From the IMG/VR virus record IMGVR_UViG_3300046690_000356, positions 1-44,464 of that record: 44,464 nt of DNA; one strand, 5' to 3'. The DNA comes from a virus. The notes below the pieces were generated by a model that did not search any database, had not been told where the DNA came from, and saw nothing but the letters and a program-made list of their open reading frames with translations. The position numbers and the translations under genes are program-made. This document shows, one piece after another, positions 1 to 5,435 of this stretch (its first letter is position 1; each line of letters opens with the position of its first letter).

Positions 1-64
1 CAGTTGGTAGAGTCCAGGATTGTGATTCCTGTTGTCGTGGGTTCGAGCCCCATCAGCCACCCCA
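1..64 (+). tRNA. tRNA-His (GTG anticodon), 5' end outside window
   Basis: The sequence reads from the D-arm (CAGTTGG) through an anticodon arm with GTG at 22-24, a normal T-arm (GGGTTCGAGCCCC) and the acceptor strand CAGCCAC, then C (discriminator, typical of tRNA-His) and an encoded CCA at 62-64. About 12 bases of the 5' acceptor strand lie before the window. This is the functional copy: integration replaced the 3' part with the phage-borne identical sequence. It is followed by its own terminator. Confidence 0.93.
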
Positions 65-142
65 AAGAATGCCGAAGTATCAAGCAGTTAAGCATTAAGA
101 GCCGTTCCGGAATATGAAATTCGGAACGGCTTTTTTGTTTTC
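17..142 (+). repeat. attL: left copy of the 126-bp att direct repeat
   Basis: Bases 17-142 are identical to 44339-44464. The repeat starts with GGATTGTGATTCCT in the tRNA-His anticodon arm and contains the rest of the tRNA, a short spacer and the whole terminator hairpin. The base before it differs (A at 16 against T at 44338), so 17 is the exact left limit of identity. The right limit cannot be set because the window ends inside the second copy. This is the usual signature of tyrosine-integrase insertion into the 3' end of a tRNA gene. Confidence 0.93.
100..140 (+). terminator. Intrinsic terminator of tRNA-His
   Basis: AGCCGTTCCG at 100-109 pairs perfectly with CGGAACGGCT at 122-131 and is followed by TTTTTTGTTTT. 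It lies inside the att repeat, so the phage carries the host terminator as well as the tRNA 3' end and integration leaves the host transcription unit intact. Confidence 0.88.
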
Positions 143-152
143 GGAATCCCGG
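143..152 (+). repeat. Possible integrase arm-type repeat (left)
   Basis: GGAATCCCGG occurs just inside attL (143-152) and again as a direct copy just inside attR (44298-44307). Direct repeats on both sides of a core are what arm-type integrase sites look like. With only one copy per side this is suggestive only. Confidence 0.35.
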
Positions 153-168
153 TTTCCTCCCGCGGCGC

Positions 169-196
169 GTTAGACTGTATATCCATACAGTATCTA
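169..196 (+). promoter_or_regulatory. LexA (SOS) box over the promoter of the attL-proximal gene pair
   Basis: CTGTATATCCATACAG at 175-190 fits the proteobacterial LexA consensus CTGT-N8-ACAG exactly and is followed 30 bases later by the start of the first gene. A possible -35 (TTAGAC at 170-175) and a TATCTA at 191-196 flank the box, so bound LexA would cover the promoter. A strong ribosome binding site (AGGGGGGG, 207-214 region) follows. The box match is direct; SOS control is inferred. Confidence 0.75.
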
Positions 197-220
197 AGCG
201 AAACGAGGGGGGGGTCAGAA

Positions 221-415
221 ATGGCGGCGATGTCGTGTCCAATTTGCGCACGCAGGCTCGCGCGGGACGAGTTCCGGCCGGCCGTCGGCGACGTGCCGAA
301 TCGTTGGATGTGCGGTGACTGCGATTGCGTCGTGAACGAAAATGACGACGAGTACGAGTCGCCAGAGTGGACTGCCGATACGGACGCAACGGCGCTGGCG
401 CGCGGTACCGCATGA
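221..415 (+). CDS. Small zinc-ribbon-like protein, SOS-box gene 1
   Basis: A 64-residue acidic protein with two Cys pairs, CPIC near residue 6 and CGDC near residue 31, spaced like a single treble-clef or zinc-ribbon unit, followed by an acidic tail (NENDDEYESPEW). The ATG follows a very strong G-rich ribosome binding site and lies downstream of a LexA box. The last bases form an ATGA overlap with the next gene, so the two are translationally coupled. The pair faces the lysis cassette head-on beside attL, a common place for genes added to a phage that do not serve particle production. No function is recognised; DNA damage-induced expression is inferred from the box only. Confidence 0.75.
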   Translation: MAAMSCPICARRLARDEFRPAVGDVPNRWMCGDCDCVVNENDDEYESPEWTADTDATALARGTA

Positions 416-702
416 AAAAGGGAAGTGTTTCCCTCGGCGAAGTAGCGGAACGGGCGAGCTACCTCGATGTGGCGTGTTCTCGTTGCGAACGGAAGGGCCG
501 CTATCGCGTTGCCAAATTGGTGGCCGACTTTGGTCAGGACTTCCCGATGACGGATCTCGGTTCCGAGTTGTCGGCGTGCCCACGCCTGAGCGCTGCCGCC
601 CATCATGATCGATGCGACGTCTACTTTCCGGAGCTTCCCAGGATCATGCGTGGCGACGAGCCATTGGCGCCGTCGGAGCCTGACCCGGCGCCGCGCGACT
701 AA
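412..702 (+). CDS. Conserved small protein with CxxC motif, SOS-box gene 2
   Basis: 96 residues beginning MKKGSVSLGEVAERASYLDV, with a CSRC pair near residue 26 and two further Cys (SACP, RCD) towards the C-terminus. The layout (S-x-L-GEVAERxSYLxVxCSRCxRKGRYRVAKL) is one I associate with small uncharacterised proteobacterial proteins that often sit in prophages. The start at 412 is chosen because it makes an ATGA overlap with the upstream gene; a longer frame to 367 would run deep into that gene. It ends with TAA immediately next to the stop of the convergent Rz1 gene, with no terminator visible between them. Function unknown. Confidence 0.75.
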   Translation: MKKGSVSLGEVAERASYLDVACSRCERKGRYRVAKLVADFGQDFPMTDLGSELSACPRLSAAAHHDRCDVYFPELPRIMRGDEPLAPSEPDPAPRD

Positions 703-963
703 CTACTTGCCCGTCGGCTTCCATCCGCATTGCTTCGCACCCGCAAGGTTGTGCGCCAAAATCGCCTTGGCCGTCTCGTCGGTTAAGACATCGCCCTTGC
801 TGACGAAAATCGGCTTGGTCCAATCGCAGCCGGTGTCAACGAACCGGGTCTTGACCTGCACCAACGGCTCCGCGGCCTGCGTCTTCGCCTGGCCGGCTCC
901 ATTCGCTGCGCAGCTGATCAGCAGCGGCGCCAGCGGGCAAAGTAGCAACGTCGTTTTCCACAT
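703..963 (-). CDS. Rz1-like o-spanin lipoprotein
   Basis: 86 residues with a lipoprotein signal (MWKTTLLLCP...LLISC, predicted lipidation at Cys18) and a small Ala/Gln-rich mature part with two Cys. It begins inside the preceding Rz-like gene in another frame (overlap 836-963), the classical Rz/Rz1 embedded arrangement. By analogy the mature protein is anchored in the inner leaflet of the outer membrane and joins the inner-membrane partner to fuse the two membranes at lysis. The mature part is not very proline-rich, so assignment rests on position, overlap and lipobox. Start at 963 chosen because it gives the signal sequence directly. Confidence 0.75.
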   Translation of the reverse strand: MWKTTLLLCPLAPLLISCAANGAGQAKTQAAEPLVQVKTRFVDTGCDWTKPIFVSKGDVLTDETAKAILAHNLAGAKQCGWKPTGK

Positions 964-1201
964 CGGTTCGCTCCTTTTGTGCGGTGGCACCCTGCTGGGC
1001 GGCCGCCGCGTTCGCTTGGGCCTCGGCGTCGCGCACCTCGGCGGTTTGGGTTTGCGCCTGCGCGGCGCTCGTTTGGGCCTCGGCCATCTTCTGGCCTGCC
1101 GCCGCGACTTTAGCTTTCGAGTTCGCGCGAGTGATCAGAGCGAACACGCCGGCGAGCGCCGTGAGAATCCACGGCCCGAATTGCAGAAGCAGTGCGATCA
1201 T
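836..1201 (-). CDS. Rz-like i-spanin
   Basis: 121 residues: one N-terminal transmembrane segment (ALLLQFGPWILTALAGVFALI) followed by a long Ala/Gln/Glu-rich coiled coil (KMAEAQTSAAQAQTQTAEVR and onward). This topology is that of inner-membrane spanins of the Rz type. The start codon overlaps the stop of the lysozyme gene (ATGA at 1198-1201) and the C-terminal half contains the start of the Rz1-like gene in another frame. It would act in the last step of lysis with the o-spanin. Confidence 0.8.
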   Translation of the reverse strand: MIALLLQFGPWILTALAGVFALITRANSKAKVAAAGQKMAEAQTSAAQAQTQTAEVRDAEAQANAAAAQQGATAQKERTDVENDVATLPAGAAADQLRSEWSRPGEDAGRGAVGAGQDPVR

Positions 1202-1668
1202 TTCCCGTCCCTCATCATGGTTGCGAGCCGCAGCGCGCGGCCCGGCTGTCCGTTCTTGTCGCGTATGCCGACCTGGCTCGCCCACGCGGAATTCAACATG
1301 CCGTTCGCGGCGTCGGCGTACCGCCCCTGCCGCATCGCGGCAAGCGTGTTGACGAAGCCGAGCAGCCTCGTGATGCCGAGGTTGAAGCACATGTTGCAGA
1401 TCACCCGCTGGCGGGCGTAGTTGAGGTCGCGCCACCACGGCAGGTTGCGATCGAGGTCCGAGTAGACCGATTCGAGATCCTGCTCGAGCAGTTGGTCGAC
1501 CTGTTCATCGGATAGCGGATAGGTCCACGCGGCCGGCAGCGGCGATGCGCGCAGGTTGTGGCCGACGCCAGTCGTCGGGATGCCCTTCGTGTCGAGGTAG
1601 ACGATGTAGCGCACGCCCTCGTCGCGGCGCAACTCACAGACGAGTTGCAGTTCGTTATTGGGGGCCAT
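1198..1668 (-). CDS. Endolysin, T4-type lysozyme (glycoside hydrolase 24)
   Basis: 156 residues. The catalytic block of T4 lysozyme is visible: E17, D26 and T32 in RRDEGVRYIVYLDTKGIPTT, with the same spacing (9 and 6) as E11, D20, T26 of T4. The following TGVGHN and, further on, the helix-rich C-terminal domain (ARQRVICNMCFNLG, LLGFVNTL) fit the family. It cleaves the MurNAc-GlcNAc bond of peptidoglycan. There is no signal peptide or SAR segment, so export should depend on the holin encoded just upstream. It overlaps the holin gene by 14 bases and the Rz gene by an ATGA. Confidence 0.93.
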   Translation of the reverse strand: MAPNNELQLVCELRRDEGVRYIVYLDTKGIPTTGVGHNLRASPLPAAWTYPLSDEQVDQLLEQDLESVYSDLDRNLPWWRDLNYARQRVICNMCFNLGITRLLGFVNTLAAMRQGRYADAANGMLNSAWASQVGIRDKNGQPGRALRLATMMRDGK

Positions 1669-1921
1669 CGCCTGGCCCCCGCGGCACGCGCCGCACCGAC
1701 GTGTAACGCAGCGCGAGGAACGTCGCGCACAGGATCGTGTAGCTGATTGCCTGCTGCACGCTGTGCGGCAGGTACTGCTTCAGGTCGTCGGGCATACCGT
1801 TCCACGTCTCGCGCAGCACCGCGCCGAGCGGCGCGACGACGCCGACGGCGGTCGAGAAAATGACCGTGCCGCGCGTATGCAGCTTTTGCCAGCCGTCGGC
1901 CAGCGTGATTTTCAATTTCAT
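1655..1921 (-). CDS. Holin
   Basis: 88 residues, two hydrophobic stretches: GTVIFSTAVGVVAPLGAVL (about 18-36) and AISYTILCATFLALRY (about 58-73), with a short polar N-terminus and a basic C-terminus (RRVPRGPGDG). Size, topology and placement directly before the lysozyme gene identify a holin, which would form the inner-membrane holes that release the lysozyme. The start at 1921 makes an ATGA overlap with the upstream gene; longer in-frame extension is coding for that gene in another frame. Confidence 0.85.
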   Translation of the reverse strand: MKLKITLADGWQKLHTRGTVIFSTAVGVVAPLGAVLRETWNGMPDDLKQYLPHSVQQAISYTILCATFLALRYTSVRRVPRGPGDGPQ

Positions 1922-2235
1922 TTGGTCCACCCCCGCGTTTCCGGGCGCACGCCAGCGCGGTCGTAGAGAAGCCGGTCCAGCTTCTCGTTGATCGCCTTGA
2001 GCTGCTCCTTGTTGTCGGACTTCTGCTCGCTCTGGTCTTTCTCGACGTGGCTCGTCCGATCCTCCAGGCTGCTGATGCGCCGGTCGAAACTCAGATACAG
2101 GCCGAAGCCCGAACCCAAGCAGCCCGCCAGCAACGCAACCAGCGTCATAAGCGTCGGGATGTTCACCGACCTGTCGAACGACCATTGCCGCCCACCTGCC
2201 TGCAGCACCGCCCCCGGTTGCCGTTCTTGATTCAC
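1918..2235 (-). CDS. Lysis-cassette membrane protein with coiled coil (holin accessory)
   Basis: 105 residues from a GTG start preceded by AAAGGAGGG, the best ribosome site here. One transmembrane segment (PTLMTLVALLAGCLGSGFGL) is followed by a predicted coiled coil (SSLEDRTSHVEKDQSEQKSD). Proteins of this design precede holin genes in many phages and resemble XhlA-type partners, but I do not recognise a named family. It is the first gene of the lysis operon and overlaps the holin by ATGA. It may modulate the holin or be a second holin. Confidence 0.7.
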   Translation of the reverse strand: MNQERQPGAVLQAGGRQWSFDRSVNIPTLMTLVALLAGCLGSGFGLYLSFDRRISSLEDRTSHVEKDQSEQKSDNKEQLKAINEKLDRLLYDRAGVRPETRGWTK

Positions 2236-2264
2236 GCGCCCTCCTTTGAAAATCGCGCGGACAT

Positions 2265-2318
2265 AAAAAAGGCCACCCGAAGGCGGCCAATAAAAAAGCC
2301 AGCTCGAAAGCTGGCTTT
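2265..2318 (-). terminator. Tandem intrinsic terminators after the antirepressor gene
   Basis: Read on the minus strand, AGCCAGCT-TTCG-AGCTGGCT followed by TTTTTTA (stem 2297-2316) is followed at once by GGCCGCC-TTCG-GGTGGCC and TTTTTTAT (2265-2288). Two efficient hairpins in a row insulate the lysis operon from the ant/arc transcript. The lysis genes must then be reached by antitermination or from their own start between 2236 and 2264. Confidence 0.85.
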
Positions 2319-2337
2319 GCTTGATACTCAATCTCCC

Positions 2338-3204
2338 TCAGTGCCGTGGTTGTCCAAGCAAACCTGATCCGCCGATTCGTTCGGCGCACGCGGCCATGAT
2401 GTCCGGCAGAAAGCGAAGCGGCACGTCGCCGGGCGCACGTATCATCTCCGCGATCTGCTCGTTACGAATCGCATAGGTTTGGCTGTCCATGGGATACAGA
2501 AATGTGGCAATTCGCTCGACCTTGAGAAGGTACGCCCCTTCCCGTATATCGCCGGGCGCCAAGCGCCAGCTCGGCACGTCATCGACAACTTCCCATTCAG
2601 AGGCCGTCCGCGTCACGATGCTCACAGCTTCCGAGAATTCCGCCTGCGGAATCTGCCGGTACGCGACCTTGAAATGGGCCTTCAACTTCGACCACATCCT
2701 GATAGTCGCCGGCCCCTGCTTCTCCCTGGGCAGTCGCTCGACCAGCGTTTTCACCATGAGCCGCAATGTCTCCTGCTGGTCGCCGGTCAACACGTCACTC
2801 GGATTTACCGAAAAGCCGATACGCGGGTTGACCGCAAACCCGTCGTTCCAGTATTGCCAGAGGACGTCGTCGCACTCGTTCTGGTATTGCACGATGCGTT
2901 CGCGAAGCTCGGGCCGAACTCGGGTGGCGTGAACAGTCATCAGCCAGCCGCCTAGTTTGCGCAGCGGGAGGCACAAAGCCGATTGAGAGCCACCCGCCGA
3001 AGGCATCTCCATAATGGAGACACCCCAACGGTCTTGATTCGCAGCAAGCTTCTTGTGTTGGCCGCCCCAATCGAGGCCCATACCCTCAACTATGGGCTTC
3101 ATAGGCGTGTACGGCTGGCCGTTGTGCTCGACGATATACAACTCGGCGCCATGGAACGGCACACTCACCTGGACTTTTCTGACCGTTTTGGTAGTATTCA
3201 GCAC
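2338..3204 (-). CDS. ant: Antirepressor, P22 Ant-like
   Basis: 288 residues from a GTG at 3204, preceded by AAAGGAAAC. The N-terminal part (VSVPFHGAELYIVEHNGQPY ... KPIVEGMGLDW ... KKLAANQDRWGVS ... CLPLRKLGGWL) is the P22_AR_N antirepressor domain. The C-terminal half is not assigned beyond its helical composition. In P22, Ant binds and inactivates the c2 repressor, allowing lytic growth of superinfecting phage. An upstream in-frame extension to 3330 would overlap the arc-like gene entirely, so the GTG is preferred. Together with the arc-like gene (26 bases upstream) and the divergent mnt-like gene it forms an ImmI-type module. It is followed by tandem terminators. Confidence 0.82.
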   Translation of the reverse strand: MLNTTKTVRKVQVSVPFHGAELYIVEHNGQPYTPMKPIVEGMGLDWGGQHKKLAANQDRWGVSIMEMPSAGGSQSALCLPLRKLGGWLMTVHATRVRPELRERIVQYQNECDDVLWQYWNDGFAVNPRIGFSVNPSDVLTGDQQETLRLMVKTLVERLPREKQGPATIRMWSKLKAHFKVAYRQIPQAEFSEAVSIVTRTASEWEVVDDVPSWRLAPGDIREGAYLLKVERIATFLYPMDSQTYAIRNEQIAEMIRAPGDVPLRFLPDIMAACAERIGGSGLLGQPRH

Positions 3205-3230
3205 GATTTGGTGTTTCCTTTGGTAGGGTT

Positions 3231-3419
3231 TCACTGCGTCATCAACGCCTGACCGGTTGCAGCCGGTTGGGCGTTTTCTTTTTCCAAGCTCTCGACGAGC
3301 CTGCGAACAATCTCCGAATTCATGCTGCAAAACCGATCCGCTGCTGCTGCTTGAATCCGCTGCTTTATTGATGGCGGCATCTTCACAAGCACACCGGGCA
3401 TCGACCGCGCTCCTTTCAT
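3231..3419 (-). CDS. arc: Arc-family ribbon-helix-helix repressor
   Basis: 62 residues; a central ribbon-helix-helix fold is visible: strand GVLVKMPPSIKQRIQ, then RFCSMNSEIVRRLVESLEKE, very close to the P22 Arc/Mnt pattern (M-x-S-E-I/L-x). In P22 Arc represses ant. Here it is co-directional with ant, 26 bases upstream, and divergent from the mnt-like gene across a palindrome-rich region, so a role in limiting ant expression is inferred. The likely start may be MPGVLVKM (3401) rather than the upstream ATG at 3419; both keep the fold. Confidence 0.85.
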   Translation of the reverse strand: MKGARSMPGVLVKMPPSIKQRIQAAAADRFCSMNSEIVRRLVESLEKENAQPAATGQALMTQ

Positions 3420-3430
3420 AGATCCTCCAT

Positions 3431-3510
3431 TAGGGCATTTCGCCCTAGGTCCGTGCTAACATTGTGCTAGCACGGAGCAATAGTAGTACGGTGGTAGCAC
3501 CAACGCAAGC
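3431..3510. promoter_or_regulatory. Divergent operator region between arc-like and mnt-like genes
   Basis: Three palindromic elements are packed here: TAGGGC-ATTTC-GCCCTA (3431-3447), CCGTGCTA-N9-TAGCACGG (3451-3475) and, within the latter, the perfect 10-mer GTGCTAGCAC (3464-3473). Related half-sites recur at 3490-3501 (CGGTGGTAGCAC). Since both flanking genes encode ribbon-helix-helix proteins transcribed outwards, these are the probable operators of the module. Which protein binds which element cannot be told from sequence. Confidence 0.7.
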
Positions 3511-3529
3511 AATATTTTTGGATAAGCCC

Positions 3530-3784
3530 ATGGCTCGCTCAGATCCCCAAGTCAACATCCGCATGCCTGCCGAATTGAAATCCTTATTGGAGACTGCTTC
3601 AGCGGAGAGCAAGCGTTCGCTGAACCAAGAAATCGTGTCTCGGCTGCTGCAATCGTTCAATCCTCAACCGGGTAAGCCGTTCGATATGGAGCAGTACCAG
3701 ACGCTGAAGCACGACATCATGAAAGATATGGTTGATTTTTTAGAGCAACGCGAGAAAACCAAAAACAAAAAAGCCAGCGATTAG
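3530..3784 (+). CDS. mnt: Mnt-like ribbon-helix-helix repressor
   Basis: 84 residues beginning MARSDPQVNIRMPAELKSLL, strikingly parallel to P22 Mnt (MAR-D-P-x-x-N-x-RMP-x-E). The helix SKRSLNQEIVSRLLQSF completes the fold, and a C-terminal helix (HDIMKDMVDFLEQRE) would serve oligomerisation as in Mnt. In P22 Mnt keeps arc/ant silent in the lysogen. The ATG at 3530 is chosen for this match; a longer frame from 3464 would run through the operators. Its last codons lie inside a hairpin, giving the C-terminus KKASD. Confidence 0.85.
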   Translation: MARSDPQVNIRMPAELKSLLETASAESKRSLNQEIVSRLLQSFNPQPGKPFDMEQYQTLKHDIMKDMVDFLEQREKTKNKKASD

Positions 3785-3788
3785 CTGG
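3761..3788 (-). terminator. Minus-strand hairpin terminator overlapping the mnt stop
   Basis: GCCAGC-GATTA-GCTGGC with a run of A on its left on the plus strand reads on the minus strand as a hairpin followed by TTTTTTGTTTTTGG. It would stop minus-strand transcription coming from the lipoprotein/tail side before the arc/ant operators. It is a near copy of the hairpin at 4165-4199. Confidence 0.6.
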
Positions 3789-3800
3789 CCACCCTCGGTC

Positions 3801-4187
3801 ATGAGCACTACTGTGAATTTCGCACGGATCGCTTGCGCAGCCGTTCTTCTTATCGGTGCCTGCACCTCTGTTGACGACGACGAAAAAGCCGCTGCACAAA
3901 CCGCCGTCAAACGGCACCTCAGCGATCCCGGTTCTGCGCAGTTCAGCGACGAAGCCGTTATCTGGAATAGGAACTCGCAAGGCAACGTTATGGATGTGAC
4001 TGTCTGCGGCTGGGTCAATTCTAAAAATATGTTCGGTGGTTACACCGGAAAAACTCGGTATGTTGCGACGTCGGATTCTGACGTGCTCAAATTCACGCAT
4101 GTCAGATTGGAATCGGACAGCCCATCGACAGTGTTCGAGCTTTATTGGAAGCCCATCTGCGCTGGCGTAAAAAAAGCCAGCGATTAA
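3801..4187 (+). CDS. Small lipoprotein, possible lysogenic-conversion gene
   Basis: 128 residues with a lipoprotein signal (N-FARIACAAVLLIGAC, lipidation predicted at Cys21). The mature part has the pattern TAVKRHLSDPGSAQFSDEAV ... VCGWVNSKNMFGGYTGKTRY, which I associate with small bacterial envelope proteins of unknown function. The gene stands alone on the plus strand 17 bases after mnt, base composition is more AT-rich than the tail genes, and it ends in a terminator. Expression together with mnt in the lysogen is plausible, which would suit an envelope protein excluding other phages, but no sequence feature proves that. Confidence 0.7.
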   Translation: MSTTVNFARIACAAVLLIGACTSVDDDEKAAAQTAVKRHLSDPGSAQFSDEAVIWNRNSQGNVMDVTVCGWVNSKNMFGGYTGKTRYVATSDSDVLKFTHVRLESDSPSTVFELYWKPICAGVKKASD

Positions 4188-4199
4188 GCTGGCTTCTTT
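4165..4199. terminator. Bidirectional terminator between convergent lipoprotein genes
   Basis: AAAAAAAGCCAGCGATTAAGCTGGCTTCTTTC: stem GCCAGC(TT)/(AA)GCTGGC. The plus strand has TTCTTTC after the stem and the minus strand has a run of seven T. The plus-strand gene's last codons (KKASD, stop) are part of the stem. It separates the + lipoprotein from the - lipoprotein and blocks late transcription from entering the ImmI-like block. Confidence 0.75.
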
Positions 4200-4215
4200 C
4201 GGTCTCTCGCTGGAG

Positions 4216-5052
4216 TTACGCTCCTGGGGATGACGCCCCGCTTGCGGCGGCGGCCGCCTCTTTATATCCCGCGGCAATCGCGTCGGCCACCGACTGCACC
4301 TGTAGGTTCTGCACGTATGCGTCCGGCGTGCGGCAGTCCGCGCCGAAGTGCTCAAGCCCTGGCGACGTGGCAGCGGCCTTCGGCGGCCCATCGCCAAACA
4401 CGAATGTCACTCCGGTCTGACCGATGAAGCGTAGAGGTGCGCCATTTATCAACGCTTGGTTCATCGCAGCGCTCAGGCCGGACGCCGCGGAATATTGCGT
4501 GTCGCAGGTCGGGATCGGCACCACCGCGAAGACGGCCTTGCCGGCTACTGCCGCCCACTGAGAAAACACCAGCAGATCTTGTGCGAACTGCGACATCGCG
4601 GCTTGCTGCGCGGGATCGCTGGCCGGCGTCACCATATCGTCGAGTTGGAAGTTGACGACCAGCCACGAGCTCGGATCTGTTTTGAATTGGTCTGCCGTGG
4701 GTGCGACGCCGTTGTGCTCGGTCGTCACGATTTCGTGGAGCGTCGTGCCGTCCATCACCTGCGCTGTGATGTCTGCGGTCACGCCGCGCGCGGCGAGCGC
4801 ATCCGTTAAGCTCTGCACCGTATCGTTCACATCAGAAGTACCGGATGCCGGCGTGGCCGCCTCAGCCTTTGAGATGACGCTCAACTGCACCTTCGCGACC
4901 GTGGCCGACGTACTCGATACCAGCGGCTTTCCGTACATCGAGATCGTTAGCGGTTTCGCCGTCGGCTGAGGGGTGCCACCATCACCCCCGCCGCCGCCGC
5001 ACGCCACAAGACTCCCTGCTGCCAACATCACTACCGCCAATGCTCTAATCAC
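4216..5052 (-). CDS. Lipoprotein with possible SGNH-hydrolase-like domain
   Basis: 278 residues, GTG start after CGGGGGCAAC. Lipoprotein signal (MIRALAVVMLAAGSLVAC, Cys18) followed by a glycine spacer (GGGGGDGG) as in many Burkholderiales lipoproteins. Pieces reminiscent of SGNH hydrolases are TTEHNGVAPTAD, a block like the family's NxxxxND region (LVVNFQLDDM) and KAVFAVVPIPTCD, but the GDS serine block is not clear (VISMYGKPL at the start lacks it). It is last in the tail-gene direction, 59 bases after the 103-residue gene, with a terminator after it. Surface-exposed or outer-membrane location is likely. The enzymatic assignment is weak; it could be a non-catalytic relative. Confidence 0.65.
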   Translation of the reverse strand: MIRALAVVMLAAGSLVACGGGGGDGGTPQPTAKPLTISMYGKPLVSSTSATVAKVQLSVISKAEAATPASGTSDVNDTVQSLTDALAARGVTADITAQVMDGTTLHEIVTTEHNGVAPTADQFKTDPSSWLVVNFQLDDMVTPASDPAQQAAMSQFAQDLLVFSQWAAVAGKAVFAVVPIPTCDTQYSAASGLSAAMNQALINGAPLRFIGQTGVTFVFGDGPPKAAATSPGLEHFGADCRTPDAYVQNLQVQSVADAIAAGYKEAAAAASGASSPGA

Positions 5053-5111
5053 CGTTGCCCCCGATTGAAGTGTTTCTTTAGTCTGACAAAAGCTTACATT
5101 GAATTACGGCA

Positions 5112-5423
5112 TCATGCGACGATTTCGGCGCCAGCGAAAACGAAACGGTTCGCATAGGTCGGCGCGGCGTCGTCAGGCCGAGTGACGGCCAACTGCTGAT
5201 CCGCATAAGTGAATGGGTTCAGACCATCTTCGGGAAGTCCGTCGACAACGATCTGCTGGGTATAGAGCGGAGCCTTGCCGGCCGCTCGCATGTCGGCGTT
5301 CAGGTACGACGCGACCGAAATCGAGGTGTTGTTGCCGTCGAGGTCTAACGTCACAAGCTTGGTGACGTGATAGCTAGCCGTCGCGCCGGTCGCCGGCGTC
5401 ACATAGTCTTTCTGAAGAGGCAT
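5112..5423 (-). CDS. Tail-cluster protein of unknown function
   Basis: 103 residues, no membrane segment or Cys. Beta-rich composition (VTKLVTLDLDGNNTSISVAS) is consistent with a small structural or chaperone protein. It follows the 247-residue tail protein after 12 bases and has GGGAATAACC before the ATG, so it belongs to the tail operon. I do not recognise the family. Proteins downstream of gpJ in lambdoid phages are often fibre or fibre-assembly proteins. Confidence 0.65.
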   Translation of the reverse strand: MPLQKDYVTPATGATASYHVTKLVTLDLDGNNTSISVASYLNADMRAAGKAPLYTQQIVVDGLPEDGLNPFTYADQQLAVTRPDDAAPTYANRFVFAGAEIVA

Positions 5424-5435
5424 GGTTATTCCCGC

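Noticed and set aside
2483-2499. Possible second LexA box (CTGT...ACAG)
   Set aside because: The spacing is nine, not eight, and it lies inside the antirepressor coding sequence.
3464-3529. Longer N-terminus of the mnt-like gene
   Set aside because: It would translate the operator palindromes; the ATG at 3530 aligns with the Mnt N-terminus.
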